Below are positions 13,817-64,000 of a stretch of 64,000 bases of DNA, piece by piece. The stretch is from Opisthocomus hoazin. Its lineage: Eukaryota; Chordata; Aves; Opisthocomiformes; Opisthocomidae. The position numbers were made by a program, and so were the translations under genes. How positions within the stretch are numbered: the stretch's first letter is position 1; each line of letters starts with the position of its first letter. Under the pieces are notes generated by a model. That model was given only the letters and a program-made list of their open reading frames with translations. It made no database searches and was not told the origin of the DNA. The stretch spans positions 16,639,001-16,703,000 of the forward strand of contig NC_134427.1 of NCBI RefSeq assembly GCF_030867145.1, given 5' to 3'.

Positions 13817-15849
13817 ACAGCATATTGCAAGGAAAGACAAGAATCTGACAAAAAAAACTCCCCCCTCCATGAAACGAGTGTGTCATTGGAACTAAGCAGG
13901 ATGTGAAAGCAAAAAGAAAAAAAAAATCCCAAACATGTAGCAGTAAGTTAGATCTCTTGAATCCCACAGCTGCTTCGGCCCTGATTCTCTGAGATGCCAA
14001 GTACCCGGAAGGGACACATTCAGGTAAGACGTTACTCTGCATTCTTATCAGAACATTGAGAATTTAGTATTCTTAGGTTATAAGCACCCTGGTACTATGA
14101 GATTACAGAGCTATCAATTATTACCATGGAACCCCAGGAAATCCACTCTCTTCTATCGTTTTAATTGTCACACAAGTGACTGAAGCACCCAGCTGGAGAC
14201 GACACACCACAATCAGCTACTGTGGCACCCAGGACCTTTTCACCCAGTGTAACAGATGAGCAAGTGGACCCATCTAATCACTTGAATTAACTTATACTTA
14301 CATGCTCACACTAAGATCAAGATGGAAATACTATCCTCCCTTATTTCATCATCTCTGGAAGCTAGCAGACAGGTGACCAAAAAGCACTGTGCGTCATCAA
14401 AATGAGGGGGTCTTCTCTCAACAAAGCCAGAGGGATTTTTAAACTCTGAAGAGCTGCTGAAACAGAATAAAGTGACACACTTTCATGCTCCACCACACTG
14501 AGATATTGCACCTTTCTCACAACTCATTTCAGAGTCTCAATTCTCTACAGTACTAAGCGTGCATTTTTTTTTCAGAAAAAGTATCACATTTCAAAGTCAC
14601 TGCAGAAAATAAAGGTTGTACTGAACTGTGACAGTACACAGTGAATGTTTCATGATGAATTCATCCATTACAGCCATGGTAAGTTGCAAGGGTTCAACAA
14701 CTGCACCCTGAAATTAGCTGAATTGACAGCAATTCCATTTTTTTCTTCCATCCAAGATATTTAAAAGAAACTCCAGATTTAAATCAATCTAAATTCTCAG
14801 TAACTTCTATACAGTTAAGAGGTTTTTGGTATTGTTTCTACAGGAGGAAAGGAGGCACCAACCAGCTATAGCGCAGCACAAGCAAATACTGACACGTAAC
14901 AGTAACTTCTGGTTAGTAGCCAAATAACTGGCCATACAGGATAGCTAACACGTGAGTTTACAATGACATTACATAGCTTTTAATCAGCCAGTGACCAAGT
15001 CTGGGTACCTGTTGTCTAGCAGCAGTAAGAGTGAATAAGTTCATACATACTAGATTGATTATGGACCTCATTTATTTATCACTGAAGCCCTTTCAGAGGC
15101 CACTGTTCAGTTATTTTACTGGTCAGTTTATTCTACAAGGAATGCCACTTCTGAAAGAAAAATAATTCAGCTGTTCAGGCTAGTAAGTCTGTGCAGGACA
15201 TGCAAAACGAATGTAAGTAGTGCTATATGAACTTGATCATGCAACTCTGCAGGACTGGGCAATTGCAGGCACCTGCAAGAGCAAAACGAGCAAAATGAAG
15301 GTAATGAAGCATCAACATAATGCAGACTTACTTCCTACACTCAGAACTAGAAAATATTTCTAAATTTCTTTTAAATTTCACATGGGAAAAAAAAACAAAA
15401 AAAAAAATTTAGAAGTATCGTTTTTATCTCAGCTGTGGGGTAAAGGAGTTCCGTAACAAGTAGTTCCAAGATCAAGACAAAAGCTACCTTACAGATTGTC
15501 AGAATTAGAAAACAGGTTAAAACTACTTTTACCTCCCTACCAGAAAGCCACTATTTTTGTTCATTTTCTTAGCAAGAAAAATTTCAAAAGCAGATAGAAA
15601 ACAAAAGGAGAATTCTGAAACATGTAATGGTGTAACAACCCACACAGAAGACACATCCTCAGCTAAACACACAATTAAAAAGCACAGCTGCATTAATTAA
15701 GTTCTCTTGCCAACAACATGAATCTATTTAGATATGCTTCCGGGGAAAAAAGTCACCAAAGCTGTGTGCCACTTGTTTGCACTTCTGTTTACAGCAGCAT
15801 TTTTAACTACTGTAAGTAGTGTCCTAGGCAGCTTAACTGCAGATTAGTG

Positions 15850-16621
15850 TACTTTCAATGCATAAAGATGTTTTTATTTGAATCTTTTCATAGCAATACT
15901 AGGGATGTACTGGTCAACCGTTAGTAACAATCATACTATAAGATACTGAGCAGCAAAATAACCTTCTGAGGACTAAGCTTGGAAGTTTTTTTTTTTGAAT
16001 TCTCATTGCTTCCTAAAGAACTACATTATCAGGCATTATTTGCATTACAGATTCCCTGCACTAGAAGTCCTGCTTCTTGTCTTCTGTACAGTGTGAGTTA
16101 AATCACAACTTCTAGAAAAGGATTTATCACAGTACTTTGATTTTGTATGATCCAAGAGAAAGGCTGAAGAAAGCCCTACAGAACTAAAGATTTTTTCCTT
16201 ATGCTAAACAATCCTCCTAATAATAGGAAAGGAAGACAAACAAGCCAAGTGTAATATTAACTCTAAGTTGGAAAAAACAAAAAAGCTGAAGCATAGTAAT
16301 GTATGCTTAGTGTCATCCAAGAGCACCCCTAGACTTAACGTCTTGCAAGTAAGCTAGCATGTTAGCCAAGTTCCAATTTCCTTAAAATTGTACCTATTCT
16401 GCAGCTTTTCAGAAGTCAGTTAAGTTTCTGAAGTCTTTGTTGCAAAATTACTCTCAAAAAGCTGAAGTTACTCAATACTTGGGCCTTCTTACCAAAATTA
16501 CACTTGAGAAAAAATCTGATTTATATTGTTAACACTAATCAAAATTTGGTCAAGAAATATATGTAAACAATAAGGATAATACATTTAAGGCTTAGAAAGA
16601 ACACTGATAAATTCACCCCTG
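15850..16621 (-). other. FAM199X: Likely proximal 3' UTR of FAM199X
   Basis: This stretch follows the FAM199X TGA stop directly and reaches the first canonical poly(A) hexamer on the minus strand. It is AT-rich with no sustained reading frame, which fits a 3' UTR. The true end cannot be fixed without transcript data. Confidence 0.5.
15873..15878 (-). terminator. First canonical poly(A) signal downstream of FAM199X
   Basis: TTTATT on the plus strand reads AATAAA on the minus strand, about 745 nt beyond the FAM199X stop codon. I found no earlier canonical hexamer between the stop and this site. More AATAAA copies occur further along (15071, 12738, 12434, 11944 and others), so longer 3' UTRs are possible. 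Use of this site is inferred. Confidence 0.4.
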
Positions 16622-43148
<26,527 letters not shown>

Positions 43149-43560
43149 ACCCTTCTAAACTGGGAGTTTATAAAACAGATCTGAAACCCTCAGCGTGTTT
43201 GACAAATGGCAGAGCAGGGGACCGTCACCACTTTGCCTGTCTGAACTGCAGTGCAGCATTTATGACGTCTGCTGTAAATACTTTTTTGATTCAAGTGTTA
43301 AAAGCACAAGCTCTTTTCATAAGACTTGTGAAAAACAAAAAATATAGCTATGAAAAAGCATAATGGTGTTTGTGAGCATTTCTGTATGATTCATCAAAAC
43401 ATTTTTTAAATAACTGTCTTAATAGATGTAAGAGTCATTTATTTCTGATTATGATTCATCACTCTAATAATTTTTGAAAGCGTGCTACCGGAAGCCCCAT
43501 CAATGTGTATCATAAGAAAGCTCTGTAATATTTCAAATAAATAAAATTAACAAAACCATT
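43149..43560 (+). other. COMMD5: COMMD5 3' UTR
   Basis: Non-coding sequence from the TGA to the predicted cleavage site just after the double poly(A) hexamer. The cleavage position is inferred. Confidence 0.75.
43536..43545 (+). terminator. COMMD5: COMMD5 poly(A) signal (overlapping double AATAAA)
   Basis: Two overlapping AATAAA hexamers at 43536-43541 and 43540-43545 lie about 390 nt after the COMMD5 stop, implying cleavage near 43.56 kb and a 3' UTR of roughly 400 nt. Confidence 0.85.
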
Positions 43561-44137
43561 CCTGCGCTCTAGTATGACAAATGTGAATGTGAGTTTTGCA
43601 TAAGTAACATTGCTGTCTGGCTTCTCACCAAGTGACTGAGGTGTAGCTACAGATACTTACAGGCTAATTTTGAAGAAAATTGGAAGTCTGTGGATCAAGA
43701 AAGAAGTATCGACTGAGCTTCCAGAACTAATTCCATGGACTTGCAGAAGTGGAAAGGTGCAATCTGAATCTTTATCTGTTTGATCAGGATGGACTAAATA
43801 GCAGGAATCTCGTAGATTTCTAACTGGAAATGCCTGCCTCTTTTTTCATGTATTTCCTAGGTGTTCGATGTAAATGGAATCATCTGACTTATTACTGGAC
43901 AGAAACCTCTGGCACTGTGATGACAGCGAACAGCAAGGGGCAGTAATCTTGTAGACCACGACTGCTATAAACTCATTAATGGTGTAAGTCAGACCCCAGG
44001 TTGAGGAGGCTGCATACAGCCTCTGGGATGAAGGTCACAGGGATGAGGATATCCAAGCCCCCAGGTAAAGAAAAAAAGAGTTAAGCATAGGCTGAAGTTC
44101 GCTGAAGTGGTCAGGCAGCCCCTGAACTGGTCAGGCA

Positions 44138-44193
44138 GTGGGACTTGGATCATTGTAGGTCCCTTCCAACTGAAATATTCTAAGTTACTTCTT
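44138..44193 (+). mobile_element. Short CR1 3'-end remnant
   Basis: GGGACTTGGATCATTGTAGG, followed by TCCCTTCCAACTGAAATATT and TCTAAG, matches the plus-strand form of the CR1 3' end in my recollection of the consensus. It is degraded, without clear tail octamers. About 40 bases upstream are two near-identical GTCAGGCAG units. Confidence 0.75.
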
Positions 44194-47082
44194 TGCCCCA
44201 TGAGTAAACTTTGGAAGAACTCCCTTTAGTTGAAGCATATGTTTTAAGTCTCATTTAAATGCCGTGGGACCACAAGTATGTCCCTAAGAATTTTTCCAGG
44301 GAGGGATGCATTCCTCAGTCACTGCCTGAATGAGTTTTGCCCCAGCAGCAAAGATACGGAAGCTGTGAGCAACAGTCCAGAGACAGTACAGGCCATGGAC
44401 CCTAAAACTATAGGATTTATCTGGCTACCAAAGGTAGCTTAGAAAACACATGCCACTACCTTTGTTAAAAATTGCTTATTCTAGCTGCTTTTGGGGTTTC
44501 CACCTCAGTAGTACCACCTGTACTTCTCTTTCATGTTCTGTGGTTGTAGAACTCAGCTTTATCTCCCTCACTCCTGGCAGAAAACTACTGAAATTAAAAT
44601 CATGGATTCAGGAGGTCTTTTACACTCCCGCGGATGTTTGTGTAGGAAAGGATGACTTGGCTGCTGGATTTTAAGAATCACAACAGGCATAAAAAGACTT
44701 GGTTGTCACACATTCTAAGAGGAGACCTCTTTGATAGCAGTCCATACCAATCTAAAGACAGCTAAACAGCTGTGGTCCAGAAAGCTTTTAAAACCTGTGC
44801 AAGAATGTGTCCTGTAGTTTCAAATAAACCTGTCAGCCATGATTTCAACCTGCTCCAAAGCTGCACGTTCCGTTTGCTGTCTTTGTAGGCTACTTGTCAA
44901 TAACTTCCAGGTTTGATCCATACTGCATGTTAATGACTGTGTTCGGGTCACACTGAAGCATAGAAAAAGGAATTAGCTCTTATAACTTCAACTGTGGATT
45001 GCATTAATGTGATGTTTTCTTTTTTGTTTCACTTTGTGAAGCTTGTTCATCTTCTTTCCGGAACTACATTATTACAAGCTGTGAAACAAAACATACATTC
45101 TTACGTTCCTTGTTATAACTTTTCCCTTCTGAACGTTTAGGTTTACGTGGTTTCGAATGGGAAAGGTATCTCAACCGAGACCATAAGTGAAGTATTTTCA
45201 GACAAACAGAACACTGCCTGGGAGTGAAATGACCTATTGCTCAACACATCCGCGAAGTAATTTTGTACTGTTCAGAGCAGAAGAATCCATAAACACCTTT
45301 ACCTTCTAGGCAGAATATATCCATTCCGTTGTTCTGTAACAGCAATTGCCCGTGTTCTCCAGAAATGGAAGGGCTTCCTGACTGTTTTCTAAATGCTCTC
45401 CGCAAGGGGTGATGGACCTCTTAGTCTGAAGTTTATCTTGCCACATGTTAATCAGGAGTTTACTATAATTGGAGGTTTACCATACACACTGAGGGGTACT
45501 TAAACACAGGATTTACATTCCTCTGTGTTTAAAAGAGTTAATTTGGCCTTTCCTTCCTACAGATTAGCTTTCCAGTAAAACAGCAGTTATCACCAAAATG
45601 GATAGTGGGAGTGGCTAGTGGATAGTTCCTCAGTTTTGATACAAGCCTTCAAATTATTGTTAGGTTTCTCAGAACTTCATAGCGAATTATGTATTAAATG
45701 TTTGTTCAACACTGAAATATATTCTTACTTCACAATCAAAATACTCTGAATTCCACTGGGTTTCTGACTGTAGCCCTTTCATTCCAATACAGAACAAAAG
45801 TAACCTTCTAAGAATCTCTGTATGTCTGAACAGAAACTATTTTACCCAGCTCACTCCAGGTTAGGTTATGTTTCGGGGACCCACTGTGAATCCCCCTTGC
45901 TGTACCACACAGTGAAAGATACAACTTCACTGGGGTGCTCACTTTGTCGGTCCCGAGGTCTTGTCAAGCTGATCACTAGTCCATTGTCAGTTAGGAAGGT
46001 AGGAGGTTTTGTGTGGGAAGGGTACTGGTTTTCTCCTTACTACCCACTGTTCACAGACCAACAGGTAACAAGGACCTTTCACAGGTTCTGTTGGTAGTTT
46101 TCCCCAAAAAACAAACCCCAGTGATGCAGTCGCTTTCTCTGTTTGATGGTGCCATGCATTTATGTAAACTGACTAATGTATTTGTGAATGTCTTAATTCT
46201 AGTGGCTTTCTAACCATGGCATATGGACATAACTTTCTCCATTACAACTTTTCTTTCATTTCCTTCATAGTGTAAGGAACATTATGCCTTTTCTTTCAAG
46301 AGTAATGTGTCAAAACATATTTAAAAGAGAACTTGATTGTTCTCCAATGTAAATCATGTTTGTATAATAGCAGAGATGCCCAATGCATGCAGTAGTCACA
46401 GCAGGCAGAATGCAAAAGGCAAGTTACAGACAGTTGCCAGAAGTCATTCAGGGATTCGGTGGCAAAACCACGCAGAAGAACTTTCGTGTCTTTCCTGCCT
46501 GTTCTCTAACCATAAGTTTGTGCGGCTTCCTGATGTAACAGCCAGACCTTCCTCTTGGTTTTGTTTTAATTGGCTCAGCTCCATGGGCCATCAGTCCAAA
46601 TCTGTTCCTGCCTATGGACTACGACAGCACGTGCAGAGGACTTGAAAATAAAAAGCCATCTGTGGCTGCATTTGTGATGTGACTTTTCACATCCTGACTT
46701 CCAGTAGAGCAGGAGCTTTGTCAGGAGGACTAGTAGGTTGGAACTTCACACATGGGTTACTTGTGTTTGAGAGGGGAAAGAAAGAAGTTTTTGGTTGTTT
46801 TTGTGATTTCAAACTGTGATGCAGATTATAGCTCCAGAAGAAGGCTGAAAAATGTAGTCACGCTCTCGTACTGCCTGATGTGCCAGCCATTAACTACTGG
46901 AAGATCGGTATTGTGCTCAGTGTCATTAAAAGGAAGAAATTAAACCTCCCTTTGTAGAAAAATCATACAAGGGAGATGTGCTTTTGCAGAGTGAGTCACC
47001 TCCGAGCTTTAATTTCTTCTGTTCAAGTGAAGGATAAATCCGTGCTTGATCTCATGAACAATGCAGGTAGGTAGGGGGGTGC

Positions 47083-47131
47083 TTTTCTCTTTTTTTTTTT
47101 TTTTTTTTGTTTTTTTTCTTTTTCTTTTTTT
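47083..47131. repeat. Poly-T / pyrimidine tract
   Basis: 49 bp nearly all T, including a pure T19 run at 47090-47108. It may be the reverse complement of a poly-A tail or a simple expansion. No adjacent element was recognised. Confidence 0.9.
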
Positions 47132-50021
47132 GCTTTCTAATTGAGTACACCTCGTGACCCACTGTTGCTCCAAATCCATGAATATATGTATGACTGTATG
47201 AAAACTCCATGCTTTCAGGATGTGTTATATAAAAACACCCCAGCATATCTAGACTGAGCATGTACATTCTATTTACACAGCTGTTTTTGCTAAAACAGTC
47301 ATCGCAGAGCTGGGCTTGATGTCAGAATCAAATATTTTGTAGTTGTTTGACTTCTAGTGAACAGTAAATTAGTATATTGCCTTTAAATGTTTTGCCGTTA
47401 GCGACTGTACGGTTCGCTCCGTACCTGTCACACCCCACAAAGTACTAACATTTAGCAAACACCGCACGTACCAGGAACTAGCAGAGGCAGAGCCAGCTGG
47501 TTTCTCCCCTAAGAAGTCACGGAGTTGTTGTCCACAAGCCACCCATGATAAGTTCTTAACTGTTTGCTGGCTTTGGATGAAGGTCTGCGTTCTGAACCCT
47601 CGTCAGCATACAGCTTCCACCACAGGAGTGGTTCCTAAGCACAGCTGCCCTTTTCTCTTGAAATGTTTCAGCCACGTCCCTGTCGGTGTCAGAGAATTCC
47701 CAGAAGTACACTTCACAGTGCTTTTTTGAGACCCCTTTCAGTCCCCCGTGACCAGACTGTCAGCTAACCCTGCAGCTGCTTTCATACATTGTAAATAGAA
47801 ACCCTGGAAGTTCCTTTAGAGCACAAATGCTGATTACGTTTTCTATGATAATCCATTTCACTCCTTATCTTGAATTCATGTGCTGCTAAAAGCCCTCCCT
47901 GTACACGACGACTTAGCTCTTTAAGTGTCTGCTATGTAACTATGTAAATACTGGTGGCGTAGCCCTGATAGAGCAATTGTCATTGCATTGCTACTGGTAA
48001 CCAGTGGTTATGTCACTTTCCCTCGCTTGAATAGGCTTTGACTCATAGTGGTTTTCAGGACAATGGTTATAAAATAACACACTGAGGGGCTGCCGAGACT
48101 ATAGTTTTGCTATAGAGACAACTGTCGACCTCAAGGCTACAAGAAAGCTTTTTTCTTTTTTTGTTAAGAGTTTTGTTCTTTTATACTATGAGTTTTTCTT
48201 GCATGGAAGTTTGGAAAACAAGTCATCTATGCTAGCAAGCTTGAGGCTGGTGGGAAAATCCCACACTTGTGGGCACAAATGTTAATTCTTTCTGTAACTG
48301 TTCTGAAGCATTGCTCAGCTGAAATTCTGAGTGTTTCAGTCATCCTACCTTTCTTTGAATTATTTGATGGCAGGGTGTGCTATACTTTGGATTATTGTCT
48401 GACTTCAGCGATGGCAGAAAGAATTACTGAAGCCAGCAGTTATTCAATTAACCTTTTTCTTTTTCTAATTAAAGGACTTGCCTGGAAACAACGATTACAC
48501 ATCAAACTTGTTATTTTTTTATTTTTTAAAGATTCAAGAACCCTAGAGACAGGGGCCAAATTTTTGGCAGGAGCAAAATGTCTTCGCATCATAGGAATCA
48601 AAGACAGTTGAAGGGTCTGATGGCTGGCTTCTCTTTCCAGGTATGTATCTGACTTTCTGTGTAAGCTTAAGGATTGCCTACACATGGGCACATAAGCATT
48701 GTGAATTAGCCCTCATTAATTTGAAGTGTATGTTATTAAGAGTTAAGGTCCAGAATTTAAGTGGCTTTAAGCTAGTTTTTCACTTTGAGTCTCAGTTCAT
48801 CTGAACTTTCTCAAGCATCCTCTCTAAAGAAGATTTATACAAAAGCTGTTGCCTCTCCTTTCTTCCATCCTTTGTCCTGTCCATTCAAAGCCCATAGGCA
48901 GGGCTTGTCCCTTAAAACCTGCTTAGCTCACACAGCCTAAGCTGGGGAGTCCAGACACTTCTGTAAGTAAGAAACGAGAAGCTAATTCCTTCATCCCCTC
49001 TCTTGAGCTTTGTGAGGAGGCCAATAGTATCAGGAATAGGTTATCCTCAGAAATTTCCAATTCTGTGGCAGATTTTAAGAGTGTGAAAAATGCTTTACAT
49101 TTTTGGAGCGTTTGAAAATATTTGTTTATATACATGATGGACATTTTTAGAAACTGTAACGGTAGATCTGCATAAAACCGCAAACAATAAATCAGACAAC
49201 TTCTTTTAAAACGACCGATTCAATTCTGTGGTAGCACAGGTCATTTTCTCCCGAGGTTACGTTTGGCACAAACAGTTACGCAACTAGTGCGATCCTTCCA
49301 TCTAATGAAAATTGGTGGGAACGCGCGGACTGAAGCGGTCAACACAGCCGGCCTTAAATGACCCAAACGCACATCGCACGGCGTGTGCTGTTTTATTCAG
49401 AACCTGGTACGGACAGGCCTAGCAATGCAATATGCCTGACCAGAGAAACACGGCGTCGTCCTCCTCACGCTCCGCTCACTCGCCCATAAGCGTGGTTACC
49501 TGCCACTAGAATGGCTGCTGCGTAGACTCGTCTGGCGAGCGATTAACCGCGTAGCTACAGCCTGTCAGGCTCCGGTTCTAGCGGGGAACGGCACTCCCCT
49601 GCTTCAAAACCGCCCTGAGCTGCTGTTCCCGCCGTGCTCCGAGCCCGGGGCCAGCGCAGCCCGTGCCCGCAGACCGGCGGCTCGACGCAACCCTCAGCGC
49701 GGTGCCCGGTGGGCAGCGGGCCCGGCCGGCGGCCTCCAGCCGCGGCACGGCTCTGCCCAAGCCAGCGGCCAGGCGCGGGCGGCCGGGACGGAGGGCGAGC
49801 ACCGCCCACCCCCCCCCTCGGGGCGGACGGCGGCGGCGGGCGGTGCCGCTCCCGCGCCCGACGGGGCTCTAGCACCGGCCCGCCCCGCCGCTGACCAGGC
49901 AGCCCCTCGGCGGGGCGGGGGCAGGGCCGGCTTCCCCCCGCCCTCAGCAGGCACTGGGCTGCGGGTCCGGGCTGAGGCGGCGCGCGGGCCCCCTCAGCGG
50001 GCCGGGGGCCGCTGCCGGCGC

Positions 50022-50047
50022 GTTACAAAACCGCCTGGTTTTGTAAC
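50022..50047. promoter_or_regulatory. Perfect inverted repeat in LONRF3 promoter
   Basis: GTTACAAAAC at 50022-50031, a 6 bp spacer, and its exact reverse complement GTTTTGTAAC at 50038-50047. This AT-rich dyad stands alone in extremely GC-rich sequence, about 55 bp upstream of the TATA box. It looks like a binding site for a dimeric factor. I cannot assign which. Confidence 0.75.
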
Positions 50048-50063
50048 AACCTGCGGGCGCTGC

Positions 50064-50109
50064 CCAATGAGCGCCGCCGCCCGGCGTCACGTGCCCGCCT
50101 TTATATAAG
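50064..50109 (+). promoter_or_regulatory. LONRF3: LONRF3 core promoter: CCAAT, E-box, TATA
   Basis: CCAAT at 50064-50068, a palindromic E-box CACGTG at 50088-50093 (USF/MYC/TFE type) and TATATAAG at 50102-50109 are properly ordered and spaced. A start site about 25-30 bp after the TATA box would fall near 50130-50140, giving a 5' UTR of about 100 nt. Confidence 0.85.
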
Positions 50110-50153
50110 CGGCGGCGGCGCCGGGGCGCTCCCGGGGCGGGGCGGCAGCAGGC

Positions 50154-50225
50154 ATGGGCCGGCGGGGCCGCGCCGCGCCCCGTGTGCCTCCGCGCCCCGG
50201 CGCCCCGCGCCGCCCGCCCCGCTGA
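50154..50225 (+). other. Upstream ORF in LONRF3 5' leader
   Basis: ATG at 50154 opens a 23-codon Arg/Pro/Gly-rich frame ending in TGA at 50223-50225, 12 nt before the LONRF3 ATG. It is in the same frame as the main coding region. It would be in the leader if transcription starts near 50135. Translation is not shown. Confidence 0.5.
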
Positions 50226-50237
50226 CCACCCGCCACC

Positions 50238-64000
<13,763 letters not shown>

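Larger units (their letters stand above)
1..15872. other. AT-rich region downstream of FAM199X, no gene recognised
   Basis: I see no exon set, domain or RNA gene that I recognise here on either strand. Open frames are short (longest about 146 codons, at 8945-9385 on +) and have no family-like motifs. The plus strand looks A/C-rich by eye and its complement T/G-rich, as in the FAM199X introns, which would fit minus-strand transcription, such as distal FAM199X 3' UTR, read-through or an unidentified transcript. Contents I can name are a 20 bp tandem duplication near 6.4 kb, a 27 bp imperfect tandem near 11.1 kb, a small GC-richer spot at 9.76-9.84 kb, a 20 bp palindrome at 13.04 kb and a CR1 remnant at 13.67 kb. 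Confidence 0.6.
43561..49550. other. Intergenic region between COMMD5 and LONRF3
   Basis: About 6 kb without a recognised gene. It contains the CR1 remnant at 44.14 kb and a poly-T/pyrimidine tract at 47.08 kb. Open frames (for example 45822-46097, 46337-46645 and 48267-48611 on +) are short and match nothing I know. Confidence 0.7.

Overview
This is a vertebrate, almost certainly avian, nuclear genome window. The evidence is CR1-family LINE sequence (one long young copy and two short 3' remnants), compact multi-exon genes with GT-AG introns, CpG-island promoters, and three protein-coding genes readable exon by exon. FAM199X and LONRF3 are X-linked in human. In birds the matching conserved block lies on chromosome 4/4A (recalled, not computed), so I suspect that block. 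I cannot name the species from sequence alone.

Layout. (1) 1-15.8 kb: AT-rich sequence with no gene I can recognise. It lies downstream of FAM199X and may include distal 3' UTR or an unidentified minus-strand transcript. (2) 16.6-24.6 kb: FAM199X on the minus strand, six coding exons, 383 aa, complete. (3) 24.57-24.76 kb: a head-to-head promoter of only 185 bp between start codons, inside a CpG island, with ETS-, YY1- and CTCF-like motifs and no TATA box. (4) 24.76-43.5 kb: COMMD5 on the plus strand, seven coding exons, 219 aa, complete. Its last intron carries a 1.5 kb antisense CR1 insertion with an unbroken reverse-transcriptase frame, and intron 3 holds an exact 49 bp duplication. (5) 43.6-49.5 kb: intergenic, with a CR1 remnant and a poly-T tract. 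(6) 49.5-64 kb: the LONRF3 CpG island, a TATA/CCAAT/E-box promoter, and the first eleven coding exons of LONRF3 (696 codons). The gene runs off the right edge inside the LON domain.

How the genes relate. COMMD5 is a COMM-domain subunit of the Commander/CCC endosomal recycling assembly. FAM199X is a conserved protein of poorly known function. The two share a promoter and are probably co-expressed housekeeping genes. LONRF3 is a predicted RING E3 ligase with TPR-like repeats and a LON substrate-binding domain, under its own TATA-type promoter.

Most interesting points: COMMD5 is multi-exonic here and sits among genes that are X-linked in mammals, while human COMMD5 (as I recall) is an autosomal gene with an intronless coding region. 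This suggests an out-of-X retrogene replacement in the mammalian line. Other candidates are a coding-like frame in FAM199X intron 1, a 108-codon open extension into a LONRF3 intron directly after the second RING, a perfect 10+6+10 inverted repeat upstream of the LONRF3 TATA box, and an in-frame Arg/Pro-rich uORF ahead of LONRF3. I saw no tRNA, rRNA or CRISPR and no convincing retroviral provirus.
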